DNA of 64,000 bases from JAIBJN01 sp963847985 (GCA_963847985.1 CAWKBS010000012.1:28742-92741); one strand, 5' to 3'; positions 17,728-27,513 are shown, numbered from the stretch's first letter. Numbers and translations: made by a program. The notes: generated from the letters alone by a model not told the origin.

Positions 17728-19648
17728 ATGACGGCTGGCAGGGCCCGCTGGGGCCTCGTGGCGCTCCTCGCGGTCGCGGCGGTCGTCGCCACGCTCCCGG
17801 CGGTCGGCACGCTCCGCTCGGAGTTCATGGCCGACGGCGCCCCGGGCTACGGGGAAGCCGCCTCGGGCGACCACCTGCAGACGACCTACCGCTTCTGGCT
17901 CGTCGGCCACCAGCTCGAGCGCGGCGAGGCGCCCTGGGTCGATCCGTACAGCTTCCAGCCGCTCGTCGAGCCGCAGACAGTTCTGGGCGGCTGGCCCTAC
18001 GGGGTCCCGTTCTGGCCGCTCGACGCCCTCTTCGGGCCGGTCGTGGCCTGGAACCTGCTGCTCCTGGCGGTCACCTTCGCCGCCGGTCTCTTCGCCTACC
18101 TCTGGCTGCGCGAGCTCGACCTGCCTCCGGCCGCCGCCGCTCTCGGCGGCCTGGCGTTCGAGCTCGCCCCGTACCGGCTCCTCCAGAGCGGCGGCCATCT
18201 GCTCGGCTGGATCGCCGTGCTCCTCCCGCTCGCGCTCTGGGCCTACGAGCGCTCGCGCCGGGCCTCGTCGGCGCGCGCCGCGCACCTGTGGGGCGCCCTC
18301 GTCCGCCGCGGCAATCGTCTCGATCCCGCTGTCGGGCCAGCTCCACCTCGCCCTCGGCGCACTCCCGTTCGTGGCGGCCTACGCGGCGCTCCGCTTCGCC
18401 AGTCCAGCGGCGCTCTGGGCGTGGGGAGGAGCCCTGGCCGCCGCCCTTGCGGGCCTGGTCGCCGAGGCGGTCGTGATCTCGGGGACGACGGAGTCGGAGG
18501 GGAGGAGCCTCGCCGAGGTCGCCTACTACTCGGCGAGCCCGCTCGACGTCCTCAGCCGCTGGCAGCTCCACGGGCCGGAGCGCTTCGTCTACCTCGGCTG
18601 GCTCCTGCCCGTGCTCGCCGTCGCCGGCCTCGTCATCCTGGCGCGCCGCCGCCGCGGGCTGGCGATCCTGCTCGGTCTCGCGGCCCTGCTCCCGGCGCTG
18701 CTCGCCCTGGGGACGAACCTGCCCCTGTACGAGACGCTCCGCGACGTCTTCCCGCCGCTTCGCTACCCGCGGGTGCCGGGGCGCTTCCTGCCGCTGGCGA
18801 ACCTGGCGCTGGCCGGGCTCGCGGCGGTCGCCGCGGCGGCGGCGGTCGCCCGGTTTCACGGTGGACGCCGGACGGCGGTGGCCGCGGCGCTGCTCGCGCT
18901 CGTCGCCGCGGACCTGCTCGTCTTCCCGCTCCGCGGAAGCGAGGCCGACCCCGACAACGCCGCCTACGCGGCCCTCGCCGAGTCGGGCCCGGGCCGCGTC
19001 CTCGAGTTGCCCGTCTTCCAGCGCGGCAAGGGCCAGTTCGGGAGCGTGTACCAGTACTACGCCCAGCAGGCGCCCAGGGAGCGGCCGACCGGCTACGCGC
19101 TCGCGCCCGAGGAGGTCTACGAGTTCACGGAGCGCTTCAACCGGCTGGATTGCGGCGCCTGGCTGCAGGGCGACCGTGAGGAGCTGGCGCGCCTTGGAAT
19201 CCGCTCCATCGCCTGGCACGGCGGGCTGTACGAGCAGTCGGAGACCCCCGGCGCGTGGTTCGGCTGGGAGGGGCTTCGCCGCAGCGGGCTCGGCGCCGCG
19301 GCCGGAGAGCCTCCGGTCGTCCTCTGGCGGGAAGGGGCGAACGCCGCGCCGCTCTCAGGTGAGCCCGATCGCGGCGAGCCGTTCCTCTGCGACGCGTGGG
19401 TGGACGGCGAGCTGACCCTGCGCGAAGGCGCGCTCTGGCTCTACGGCCAGGGCACTGCCGAGCTGGAGGTGGAAACGATCGCCCCGACCGTGCTCGGCGT
19501 CTGGGTGGACGGCCGCGCCGTCGAGCCCGTCATCGCCGAGGGTCGAACGACCATCCGCACCGAGCTCCCGAACCGGGGGTGGCACCCCATCGTCGTGCAG
19601 GGCGCCCCGGGTCTGAGGCTCGTCCGCGCGGAGTTCGCCGAGCGGTGA
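17728..19648 (+). CDS. Large polytopic membrane protein (GT-C/YfhO-like), one frameshift
   Basis: Joined over a single-base insertion near 18297, this gives a protein of about 640 residues with some 11 membrane segments and a C-terminal soluble beta-rich domain. The first loop has GYGEAASGDHLQTTYRFW, like the GD-containing loop of YfhO-type and other GT-C proteins. The reading changes frame within a few codons after HLWGAL and continues cleanly as AAAIVSIPLSGQLHLALG. A sequencing error is likelier than inactivation. TAGTCC lies 6 bp before the ATG. The stop overlaps the next gene by 4 bp. Confidence 0.75.
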
Positions 19649-21153
19649 GCAGCAGGCGCCGCGATCTCCTTCTCGCCGGCGGGCTGGCGCTCCTCGTCGG
19701 GGTCGCCGTGTGGGCGCGGCTCCCCGGGGCGCTGCACGACTCGCTGTGGGCCGACGAGGTCTACTCCGCGCGGACGATCGTCGAGCCTTCGGCGCGCGAG
19801 GCGCTCTACCGCGTAGGCCAGGAATCGTCGCCGCCGGGCTGGTTCTTTCTCGGCCGCGTCATCCACGGGCTCGGGTTCGAGCCGCAGACCGTGCGCGTCC
19901 TCTCGGTCCTCGCCGGGGCGGCCCTGACCTTGCTGGTCGTCCTCTATGCGCGCCGCCTCCTTCCGCTCGCCGGCGCGCTCCTGGCCGGGCTGCTCGCTGC
20001 GCTCGCCTACCAGCCGGTCTTCCACGGGAAGGAGCTGCGCCCCTACGCGCTCCTCGCCGTGCTCGCCCTCGGCTTCGTCATGGCGCTCGAAGCCGCGGCC
20101 GCGCGCCCCTCGCGCGGGCGGCTCGTCCTGCTGGGCGCCGTCTCGGTCGCCGGCGCGCTGACGCACTACTTCTTCCTGCTCGCGGTCGCGGTCGGGCTGG
20201 TGTGGTTGTGGGCGTCGGGCTCTCGGCCCGGCAGGCCCGCCGTGACCGCCGCCGCCCTGGCGGGCCTCGTCCCGCTCCTGGCCTGGGTCCCGAAGATGGC
20301 GGACCAGGCGGGCCGGGTCGACGCCTACTTCTCCCAGGTGACCTGGGAACGGGTGCTCCGCCTCTACTCCAACGTGTTCTCCAGCGCGAGCGTGTGGGAG
20401 CGGGCGGGAGACGGCCTTCGCTACCTCGTGCTCGTGCTCGTGCTCGCCGGGACGGCCGTGCTCGCGCGCCGGAGCGAGGGTCGGCTGGCCGCGCTCATGG
20501 TCGTCCTCCCGGTCGCCGCCGCGGTCGCGGTCTCGCTGCTGGGCATCCACGTCTTCACGACCCGCAACCTGATCGTCGTCGCGCCCTTCGCCTGCATCGC
20601 CCTGGCGGCCCTGCCCAGCGCGATCCCCTCCCGTCCGCTCGCCCTGGCGGCGACGGTCGCCGTCGCCGCCGGTGCGATCTGGAGCCACTCGCTCGACCGG
20701 CTGCGCGACCGAACGCCGTACGACCGGGTCGGCGAGGCGATGGCCGACTTCGGCTGGACGGAGGGCGAGCCCGTCGCCCTCCTCGGCAGGCCTCTCAACC
20801 AGCGCGCGCCCCTCGGCTGGCATCTCCCGGGGCGCCCGCAGCTCCAACCGGCCGGGCCGGGCGAGGGCGAGTGCGAGCGCGCGTACGTCGTCGCCGTCAG
20901 CCCGGGCGGGCTCGACTGGCTCGCGGACCATCCGCAGCTGGTGCGCCGGGAGCGGTCGCTCCCCTTCTACGGCCGCCGCTCGGACGGCGAGCGGGGGCCG
21001 CGGGACCTCGTCGTCGCGGAGGTGGAGTGGACGGACGAGCTTGCCGCCGCGCTCCGCGACCGGCCTTCCGGCCTCTTCTTCGCCCGGGGCGGGCCGCAGC
21101 CGGCGTGCGTCGTGCCCAGGCCCTTTCCACCTGGCCCCGCCCGATTGTTCTGA
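19645..21153 (+). CDS. GT39-like polytopic membrane glycosyltransferase
   Basis: A 502-residue protein from a GTG that overlaps the previous stop (GTGA). After the first membrane segment comes SLWADEVYSAR, then SSPPGWFFLGR, KELRPYAL and LTHYFFLL, closely matching the minus-strand paralogue at 16226. Roughly ten membrane segments are followed by an extracytoplasmic C-terminal domain with cysteines. It is translationally coupled to the YfhO-like protein, which suggests a shared cell-surface glycosylation task. The sugar and acceptor are unknown. Confidence 0.85.
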   Translation: MSSRRRDLLLAGGLALLVGVAVWARLPGALHDSLWADEVYSARTIVEPSAREALYRVGQESSPPGWFFLGRVIHGLGFEPQTVRVLSVLAGAALTLLVVLYARRLLPLAGALLAGLLAALAYQPVFHGKELRPYALLAVLALGFVMALEAAAARPSRGRLVLLGAVSVAGALTHYFFLLAVAVGLVWLWASGSRPGRPAVTAAALAGLVPLLAWVPKMADQAGRVDAYFSQVTWERVLRLYSNVFSSASVWERAGDGLRYLVLVLVLAGTAVLARRSEGRLAALMVVLPVAAAVAVSLLGIHVFTTRNLIVVAPFACIALAALPSAIPSRPLALAATVAVAAGAIWSHSLDRLRDRTPYDRVGEAMADFGWTEGEPVALLGRPLNQRAPLGWHLPGRPQLQPAGPGEGECERAYVVAVSPGGLDWLADHPQLVRRERSLPFYGRRSDGERGPRDLVVAEVEWTDELAAALRDRPSGLFFARGGPQPACVVPRPFPPGPARLF

Positions 21154-21222
21154 CCGCATGACAGCGGGACGCCGGAAGGCGATACTTGCGGGGCCAGCAC
21201 CAGTCCGAGGAGGCAAGCGCTT

Positions 21223-22638
21223 ATGTCGGTTCTGATCAAGGGCGGCCGGGTTGTCACCGCGGCGGACGACTATGTCGCGGACGTGTTCGTCGAGGACGAG
21301 TCCGTGACGCTGATCGGCGAGTCGCTCGACGTCCAGGCCGACAAGGTCGTCGACGCCACGGGGAAGATGGTGCTGCCGGGCTGCATCGACCCGCACACGC
21401 ACCTGGACATGCCGTTCGGAGGCACGACCTCCTGCGACGACTTCACCTCCGGCACCGTCTCGGCTGCGTTCGGAGGGACGACCTGCCACGTCGACTTCTG
21501 CATCCAGGGCAAGGGTCAGACCTTCGCCGAGGCCCTGGAGACCTGGCACGCGAAGATCGAGTCCGCGAGGCCTGTGATCGACGTCGGCTTCCACCTGGCG
21601 GTCACCGACCTCCGGGAGGGCGGCACGCTGGAGGAGCTCGCCCGCATGCCCGACGAGGGAGTGACGAGCTACAAGCTCTTCATGGCCTACAAGGGCGCGA
21701 TCATGGTCGACGACGAGACGCTCTTCCGCGTCATGCAGACCGCCGCCGACACGGGCGCGCTCGTGATGGTGCACGCCGAGCACGGCGACTCCATCGACGT
21801 CCTCGTCAAGCAGGCGCTCGCCGAGGGGAAGACCGAGCCGATCTGGCACGCGCGCACCCGCCCGCCCGAGACCGAGGGCGAGGCGACGAACCGCGCCGTC
21901 CAGCTCGCCCACGTGGCGGGTTGCGCCCTGTACGTCGTCCACGTCTCCTGCAAGGAGTCGATCGACCCGATCGCGCGCGCCAAGGAGCTCGGCTGGAACG
22001 CGCACGGCGAGACGTGCACGCAGTACTTCTTCGTGGACGAGACCTTCCTCGAGCGGCCGGACTTCGAGGGCGGGAAGTACGTCTACACGCCGCCCCCGCG
22101 GGCGAAGGAGAACCAGGAGCACCTGTGGCGCGCGGTCGAGACCGACGTCCTCTCGGTCGTCTCCACCGACCACTGCCCCTTCCGCTGGGCCGACCAGAAG
22201 TCGCTCGGGCGCGACGACTTCTCGAAGATCCCGAACGGCGGCCCGGGGATCGAGGACCGGCTGATGATGATCCACGAGTTCGGGGTACGCGCCGGGCGCA
22301 TCTCGCTCAACCGCATGGTCGAGCTGCTGGCGACGAACCCGGCGAAGTACTTCGGCCTCTACCCGCGCAAGGGCACGGTCGCCGTCGGCTCCGACGCCGA
22401 CATCGTCGTGTTCGACCCGGACAAGCGCGTCACGCTCTCGGCGGAGCGGAGCCATTCCCGCGTCGACTACAACCTCTACGAGGGCACCGAGGTCACCGGC
22501 GCCCCCGAGGTCGTGCTCGTGCGCGGCAAGGTGATCGTCGAGGGCGGCGAGCTGGTCGGCCGGCCCGGCGACGGCCGCTTCGTCAAGCGCGCGAGGTTCG
22601 GCGAGCAGCTCACGGCACCCGCGGGCGCGACCGCGTAG
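21223..22638 (+). CDS. hydA: Dihydropyrimidinase / D-hydantoinase
   Basis: A 471-residue amidohydrolase with zinc-binding DPHTHLDMPFGG (H58, H60), the carboxylated lysine in SYKLFMAYKG (about residue 150), histidines in MVHAEHGD and VVHVSCKE, and STDHCPF. The length and loops match dihydropyrimidinase/hydantoinase, which opens 5,6-dihydrouracil or 5-substituted hydantoin rings. Good ribosome-binding site (GAGGAGG) and a GATACT box about 40 bp upstream. Allantoinase activity is an alternative, because the window carries a urate pathway and no other allantoinase, but sequence alone cannot settle this. Confidence 0.9.
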   Translation: MSVLIKGGRVVTAADDYVADVFVEDESVTLIGESLDVQADKVVDATGKMVLPGCIDPHTHLDMPFGGTTSCDDFTSGTVSAAFGGTTCHVDFCIQGKGQTFAEALETWHAKIESARPVIDVGFHLAVTDLREGGTLEELARMPDEGVTSYKLFMAYKGAIMVDDETLFRVMQTAADTGALVMVHAEHGDSIDVLVKQALAEGKTEPIWHARTRPPETEGEATNRAVQLAHVAGCALYVVHVSCKESIDPIARAKELGWNAHGETCTQYFFVDETFLERPDFEGGKYVYTPPPRAKENQEHLWRAVETDVLSVVSTDHCPFRWADQKSLGRDDFSKIPNGGPGIEDRLMMIHEFGVRAGRISLNRMVELLATNPAKYFGLYPRKGTVAVGSDADIVVFDPDKRVTLSAERSHSRVDYNLYEGTEVTGAPEVVLVRGKVIVEGGELVGRPGDGRFVKRARFGEQLTAPAGATA

Positions 22639-22652
22639 CGAGAGGAGGGGGC

Positions 22653-22793
22653 ATGTTCGGCATCTCTGTCGGTGGGATCATCGTGATCGTGGGGATCGTC
22701 CTCATGGTCGTCTGGAGCTTCTGGATCGGCCTGATCGTTGCCGTCGTGGGCCTGCTCGCCTTCGGCGGCTTCGCCCGCGGCAAGTGGTACTGA
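22653..22793 (+). CDS. 46-residue membrane protein
   Basis: A small hydrophobic protein (MFGISVGGIIVIVGIV...) with one or two membrane segments and a short basic tail (GGFARGKWY). It starts 15 bp after the hydantoinase stop behind a strong AGAGGAGGGGG ribosome-binding site, so it is probably cotranscribed. Function unknown; it could be a small subunit or a membrane-stress peptide. Confidence 0.6.
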   Translation: MFGISVGGIIVIVGIVLMVVWSFWIGLIVAVVGLLAFGGFARGKWY

Positions 22794-22861
22794 CGTAATC
22801 GTCACGCGGGCGCCACTCTTGTGTTTCACACGCACAAGCGTTTCCGCGCGACTCTCGGAGG

Positions 22862-23164
22862 GTGGCCTTCCACCCTCCTGTCCATCCCGAGTTCGTCCTC
22901 GCTCTCCGCGTGCTCGACGCCTTCGGCATGCCCTACGCGGAGGCCTGGCGCCTGCTTCGGCCGGTGGCTGCGCGGCTCGGCGTCCCGCGGCCTAGCTACT
23001 CCAGCGTGCGGCGCATCGTGATCGCCGAGCGCAAGCGGAAGCGCGAGAACGCGGAGCTACTGGACCTGCTCCTCGCGGACCTGTTCACGGGGCGGTTTCC
23101 GGCGAGGTTCGTGGAACACAAGGTCGTGGGCGCCCGCGGGTGGGAGGACGCCGGGCTCGACTGA
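22862..23164 (+). CDS. Small hypothetical protein, possible helix-turn-helix
   Basis: A 100-residue protein from a GTG at 22862. The segment PYAEAWRLLRPVAARLGVPRPSYSSVRRIV reads like a helix-turn-helix with a recognition helix, followed by a charged helix (AERKRKRENAELLDLLLADL). A DNA-binding role is possible but weakly supported. The upstream region has two inverted repeats (TGACG..CGTCA at 22791 and CTTGTG..CACAAG at 22818). A GC-rich terminator follows. Confidence 0.6.
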   Translation: MAFHPPVHPEFVLALRVLDAFGMPYAEAWRLLRPVAARLGVPRPSYSSVRRIVIAERKRKRENAELLDLLLADLFTGRFPARFVEHKVVGARGWEDAGLD

Positions 23165-23181
23165 GCTCGGGGCGGCAAGGT

Positions 23182-23207
23182 GGAGGCCCCGCCGGGGCGG
23201 GGCCTCC
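23182..23207. terminator. GC-rich hairpin between convergent genes
   Basis: Arms GGAGGCCCCG and CGGGGCCTCC (10 bp, perfect) enclose a 6-base loop between the 22862 gene and the convergent secreted-protein gene. There is no T-run, as is common for high-GC terminators, and it could act in both directions. Confidence 0.7.
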
Positions 23208-23248
23208 ATGATCCTGCCGGATTTGGCCCGGCGACTGCTGCCTCCGCG

Positions 23249-24416
23249 CTACGTCGGCAGCGGTGGGTCGCAGGGCTTGATGTTCACGCCTCGTCCGTTG
23301 GTCACATCGCCCGAGGCCGTGTAGCCGTTCGACAGCTCCACCGAGAACGTGTCCGGCGAGCCGTCCGTCACGACGACCTTGTACGTCACGGGCACGCCGT
23401 TCGCGAGCCCGCTCCCCGTCAGGGTCGCCGTGTCGCCGGAGATCGCCAAGGTGTCGATGGACGTGGAGACGAACTTGACCTTGGCCCTCAGGTTCTTGAG
23501 ATCGGTGAACGAGATCTCACCGGTCGGCTTCTTGCCCTCTTCCTGCTTCACGTTCGAGAACACGTAGCGGAAGTCGGGATTGGTGTTCAGCCGGCCGTCG
23601 CCGCGGACCTCGCCGCAGCCGCCGCCGATCGGGACGAGCCCCTCGCCGCGCGCCAGGATGTACGGCACGCCGAACGTCCCGTCCGGGTAGGTCTGCGAGT
23701 AGGGCCCGGTGATGTTCTCCGCGATTGCGAGCGTCAGGAACCCGCTCGGGACGGCCGCGAAGCCGTTGTGCACGGAGCAGCTCCAGTTCGACAGGTTCGC
23801 GTCGGTCAGCGTTCCGAGCGCCGGATGCGTCGCGACGATGTGCGCGTCGTTGTAGCAGTCGACTCCGACTGCCGTGAACGTCCCGAACTGGTCGAGCACC
23901 GGGATGTTGTGCGTCATCCCGGTCCCTGCGTGGTAGTAGCAGGACAGGGAGATCATCAGGCCGGTCTTGCCGGCCGCCGCTCCGGCGAACGCGACCGCCG
24001 AATTCGTCAGCTGGAGGCCGCCCTGGCTCCTGTGGAACACCTCGTCGGTCCCGATGATGACGACGTTGCCGTCGATCGTCGGGCTCCAGGTGGTGCGGTT
24101 GGCCTCGGCTGCGGCGATGTTCGGTGCCGAGCCGCCGGCGCCCGCCGCAGGTCGGGTCGCCCATGATGAGCGCGTCGTACGCGCCGAAGTCGGCGGCCGT
24201 CTTCGCCGCCCATTGCGCGTTGTCGGCGATCTCGACGGTCTTGCCGGCCGCGATGGCGGCCAGTGCCTCGTCGCTCGCCATGCCGCCCGTCACGGTCGGG
24301 CCGAGGATGAGGACGGGCCCTGCCGAGGCCGCTCCGGCCGTGATGGCCGCGAGCGCCGCGACGAGGGCGGTCATCAGAGCAAGGCGTCGCAGGCCCTGCC
24401 CGAGTGATCTGGTCAT
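23249..24416 (-). CDS. Secreted protein of unknown function, one frameshift
   Basis: An ATG at 24416 behind GGAGG encodes a signal peptide (ALMTALVAALAAITAGAASA). The reading loses frame near 24143 through one extra base and continues from SAPNIAAAEANRTT to a stop at 23249, about 389 residues in all. The N-terminal half looks like an alpha/beta domain (GPTVTGGMASDEALAAI, DALIMGDPTCGG, VVIIGTDEVFH). The C-terminal 100 residues form a beta-rich domain (GEISFTDLKNLRAKVKF...) of a kind seen at the ends of other secreted actinobacterial proteins. No catalytic motif is recognised. Cysteines may form disulfides. Confidence 0.7.
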
Positions 24417-24419
24417 GAA

Positions 24420-24451
24420 GGTCTCCTCCCGGAGTTGTCTTTCGGGAGACC
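24420..24451 (-). promoter_or_regulatory. Leader hairpin covering the ribosome-binding site
   Basis: In the transcript of the secreted-protein gene, GGTCTCC (24445-24451 on the plus strand) can pair with GGAGACC (24420-24426), four bases from the start codon. The GGAGG ribosome-binding site overlaps the second arm, so folding could hide it. Confidence 0.4.
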
Positions 24452-24582
24452 AACGGTACGACCGGAAGCATCGAGGGCCTAGACGATTGACGCCTGATTT
24501 CGCCTGCGTCTATCTGCCTAGGACGATTGCTCTACTGGTCTTGTATCTACGGGTTCGATGTAGCACACTCAAAGGCGCGGTA

Positions 24583-25194
24583 ATGACGGAAGGCGGCGCG
24601 AGGATCTTGGTCGTAGACCCGGATGCGGGATTTTCCGCGTCCGTGCTTTCGCTCGTCGAAGATGCCGGTTACCAGTCGCTCAGCGCGGCGACCGGCGAGG
24701 AGGCTCTCTGCCTTGTGCGGACCGAGGCTCTCGATATCGCCGTCCTCGCCGTCGAGCTTCCCGGCATCTCCGGGTACGAGGTCTGCCGGCGCTTCCGAGA
24801 GGAGCGCGGCGCCATGGGAATCGTCCTCGTCTCGGACACGAGGACAGAGCCGCTCGACCGCGCTGCCGGTTTCCTGATCGGCGCCGACTACTACCTGCCG
24901 AAGCCGTTCACCCCGGACGAGCTGCTCGGTCGCATCCGCGCCCTCCTGCGCCGCGGTGCCGCCCAGATCCCGGCCTCGGCTGCGGTGCCTGCCGCCAGGA
25001 ACGGCCTGACCGCCCGGGAGCGGGAGGTGCTGGCGCTGCTGGCGCGCGGCGCCGTGCAGGGTGAGATCGCGCAGGAGCTCGTCATCAGCCCGAAGACAGT
25101 GGCGGCGCACATCGACCACATCCTGCGCAAGCTCGACGTCCACAGTCGTGCTCAGGCTGTCGCCGTCGCCTACCGCGACGGGTACCTCGCCTAG
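24583..25194 (+). CDS. LuxR-type response regulator with a degenerate receiver domain
   Basis: A 203-residue protein with a receiver domain (about 7-120) and a C-terminal LuxR/GerE helix-turn-helix (about 140-200: LTAREREVLALLARG, SPKTVAAHIDHILRKL). The receiver keeps acidic residues D12 and D14 and lysine K107 (YYLPKPF). The phosphoacceptor aspartate is replaced by alanine (A56 in DIAVLAVELPG). It is therefore probably not switched by a histidine kinase. No kinase gene is nearby. It diverges from the secreted-protein gene, a possible target. The weak AAAGG before the ATG suggests modest translation. Confidence 0.88.
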   Translation: MTEGGARILVVDPDAGFSASVLSLVEDAGYQSLSAATGEEALCLVRTEALDIAVLAVELPGISGYEVCRRFREERGAMGIVLVSDTRTEPLDRAAGFLIGADYYLPKPFTPDELLGRIRALLRRGAAQIPASAAVPAARNGLTAREREVLALLARGAVQGEIAQELVISPKTVAAHIDHILRKLDVHSRAQAVAVAYRDGYLA

Positions 25195-25197
25195 CTC

Positions 25198-27513
25198 CTA
25201 GCCGGTTGCGGCGAGGCCCGGGCGGACGAGGTGCTTCGGGCGCTCGAGGCCGGCGTCGTTGACGCTCGGGTTCAAGGGCTCGCGGAGCGGCGGGGCGCCG
25301 TACGAGAGGCGTGTCCGCTCGGGCTCGGGCGTGCCATACAGCGTGGTCCGCTGGCGCGGGACGCGGCCGATGGCGCGGATCGCCTCCTCCATCCGCTCCG
25401 GCGGCATCTCCTGGCCGTGCGCGGCGCCGGCGGCGCGGGAGATGGACTCGTTCATCAGCGTCCCGCCCAGGTCGTTCGCCCCCGCTCGGAGGACGGCCTG
25501 CGCGCCCTCGATCCCGAGCTTCACCCAGGAGGCCTGGACGTTCGTGATCCACGGGTGGAGCGCCAGCCGGCCGACGGCGTGCATGAGCACCGCCTCGCGG
25601 AAGGTCGGCCCCGGGCGCGCGCGGCCCTTGAGGTAGATGGGCGCCTCCATGTGCACGAACGGGAGCGGGACGAACTCCGTGAAGCCGCCGCTCCGCTTCT
25701 GCTGGTCCCGGAGCTCGAGTAGGTGGCGCGCCCACGAGCGCGGCCCCTCGACCGAGCCGTACATCACCGTCGTCGTCGAGCGGAGGCCGACGCGGTGCGC
25801 CGCCTCGTGCACCTCGAGCCACTGGCCGGTGGAGACCTTGTCCGGGCAGAGCACGCGCCGGACCTCGTCGTCGAGGATCTCCGCCGCCGTGCCCGGGAGC
25901 GAGGCGAGGCCGACGCCCCGCAGCCGCTCCAGGTAGTCGTCGAGCGGGAGATCGAGCGTGGCCGCGCCCTGCCAGATCTCCAGCGCGGAGAAGGCATGGA
26001 CGTGCAGGTCCGGCAGCGCCTCCTTCACGGCCGCGCAGATGTCCAGGTACGTCTCGCCCGTGAAGGCGGGGTGGATGCCGCCCTGGAGGCAGATCTCGAC
26101 CGCGCCGCGGTTCCAGGCCTCGCGCGCGCGGCGCACGATCTCCTCCAGCGGCACGACGTACGGCGCGCCGCGCAGGTTCGCGGCCAGCTTGCCCTTGGAG
26201 AAGGCGCAGAAGCCGCAGCGGAAGTAGCAGACGTTCGTGTAGTTGACGTTCCGCGTGACCACGTAGCTGACCTCGTCGCCGCAGACCTCGCGCCGCAACT
26301 CGTCGGCCGCGGCGAGCACTGCGCCGAGGTCCGCGCCGCGCGCTTCGAAGAGCGCGGTGACGGCGTCCTCGTCCAGCTCGACCCCTGCGTCCACCCGGGC
26401 GAGCGCGGCAGCGACCGGCTCCGACACCACACGTCCTCCGGTCGCCCGCAGCCGGGGCGCCGCCCCCGGCGAGCCCGCCGCCCAGCGCTCCTCCCGGGCG
26501 AGCCCGGAGGCGTCGGCGTGCCGCAGGATCTCCGCGGCGACGCGGGGATCGGCCCAGCGGTCCAGCTCAGCCACGAACTCCGGGTAGATGGGGAGCCTCG
26601 GCGCGAGCTCGAAGCCGTGAGCCTCGGTGGCGGCCCTCAGCCGCTCGGTCTCCGGCCACGGCGCCTCCGGGTTGACGTGGTCGATCGTCACCGGTGAGAC
26701 GCCGCCCCAGTCGTCGATCCCCGACTCGAGCAGGCGAGGGAACTCGTCGTAGGAGAGGTTCGGGGGCACCTGCAGGTGCACGTCGGCGGGCAGGAGCTCC
26801 CGCGCCGCGCGCGCCGTCCAGATCAGCTCGTCGAGCGACGGCTCCGGGTGGTCGACCATCTTCGTGCCGGGCTTCGCCCGGAAGTTCTGGACGATCACCT
26901 CCTGGACGTGGCCGTAGCGCTCGTGCAGGGCCGCGATCGCCCCCAGCGCCTCCAGACGCTCGTCCCGGGTCTCGCCGATCCCGATCAGGATCCCGGTCGT
27001 GAACGGGACGGCCAGCTCGCCGGCCAGCCGGATCGTCTCCAGCCTCGCCTCCGGGAGCTTGTCGGGCGAGCCGTGGTGAGGCATGCCCTTCTCCGCAAGG
27101 CGAAGCGAGGTCGACTCGAGCATCAGCCCCATCGACGCCGAGACGGGCCGCAGCCGCTCGAGGTCCTCCCGCGTCATGACTCCCGGGTTGAGGTGCGGCA
27201 GGAGCCCGGCCTCGGAGAGCACGAGCTCGGCCATGCGGGCCAGGTAGTCGATCGTCGTCTCGCAGCCGAGCGCGGCCAGCTCCTCGCGCGCGGCGCGGTA
27301 GCGGAGCTCGGGCTTGTCGCCGAGCGTGAAGAGCGCCTCGTGGCAGCCGGCCTCGGCGCCTGCCCGCGCGACCGAGAGCACCTCGTCGGCGGTCATGAAC
27401 GCGCGCTCGCCGCGCCTCGGGGGCTGCGCGAACGTGCAGTAGTGGCAGACGTCGCGGCAGAGCTTCGTGAGCGGGATGAAGACCTTCGGGGAGTACGTGA
27501 CGACGCCGGTCAT
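25198..27513 (-). CDS. fbiC: FO synthase (CofG-CofH fusion) for coenzyme F420
   Basis: A 771-residue protein with two radical SAM domains. The CofG half comes first, with the cluster motif CRDVCHYC (C19, C23, C26). The CofH half carries CYFRCGFC near residue 430. Together they join tyrosine and a flavin precursor to make FO, the F420 chromophore. The fusion is the actinobacterial form; it is shorter than mycobacterial FbiC at the N-terminus, where the cluster motif starts only 19 residues in. It follows cofC with an ATGA overlap, so the two are cotranscribed. Confidence 0.95.
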   Translation of the reverse strand: MTGVVTYSPKVFIPLTKLCRDVCHYCTFAQPPRRGERAFMTADEVLSVARAGAEAGCHEALFTLGDKPELRYRAAREELAALGCETTIDYLARMAELVLSEAGLLPHLNPGVMTREDLERLRPVSASMGLMLESTSLRLAEKGMPHHGSPDKLPEARLETIRLAGELAVPFTTGILIGIGETRDERLEALGAIAALHERYGHVQEVIVQNFRAKPGTKMVDHPEPSLDELIWTARAARELLPADVHLQVPPNLSYDEFPRLLESGIDDWGGVSPVTIDHVNPEAPWPETERLRAATEAHGFELAPRLPIYPEFVAELDRWADPRVAAEILRHADASGLAREERWAAGSPGAAPRLRATGGRVVSEPVAAALARVDAGVELDEDAVTALFEARGADLGAVLAAADELRREVCGDEVSYVVTRNVNYTNVCYFRCGFCAFSKGKLAANLRGAPYVVPLEEIVRRAREAWNRGAVEICLQGGIHPAFTGETYLDICAAVKEALPDLHVHAFSALEIWQGAATLDLPLDDYLERLRGVGLASLPGTAAEILDDEVRRVLCPDKVSTGQWLEVHEAAHRVGLRSTTTVMYGSVEGPRSWARHLLELRDQQKRSGGFTEFVPLPFVHMEAPIYLKGRARPGPTFREAVLMHAVGRLALHPWITNVQASWVKLGIEGAQAVLRAGANDLGGTLMNESISRAAGAAHGQEMPPERMEEAIRAIGRVPRQRTTLYGTPEPERTRLSYGAPPLREPLNPSVNDAGLERPKHLVRPGLAATG

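Noticed and set aside
19441..22455. Very long open frame on the minus strand opposite the glycosyltransferase and hydantoinase genes
   Set aside because: Composition (Arg/Gly/Glu/His-rich, no domains) is that of an antisense shadow in GC-rich DNA. The plus-strand proteins have clear families and motifs.
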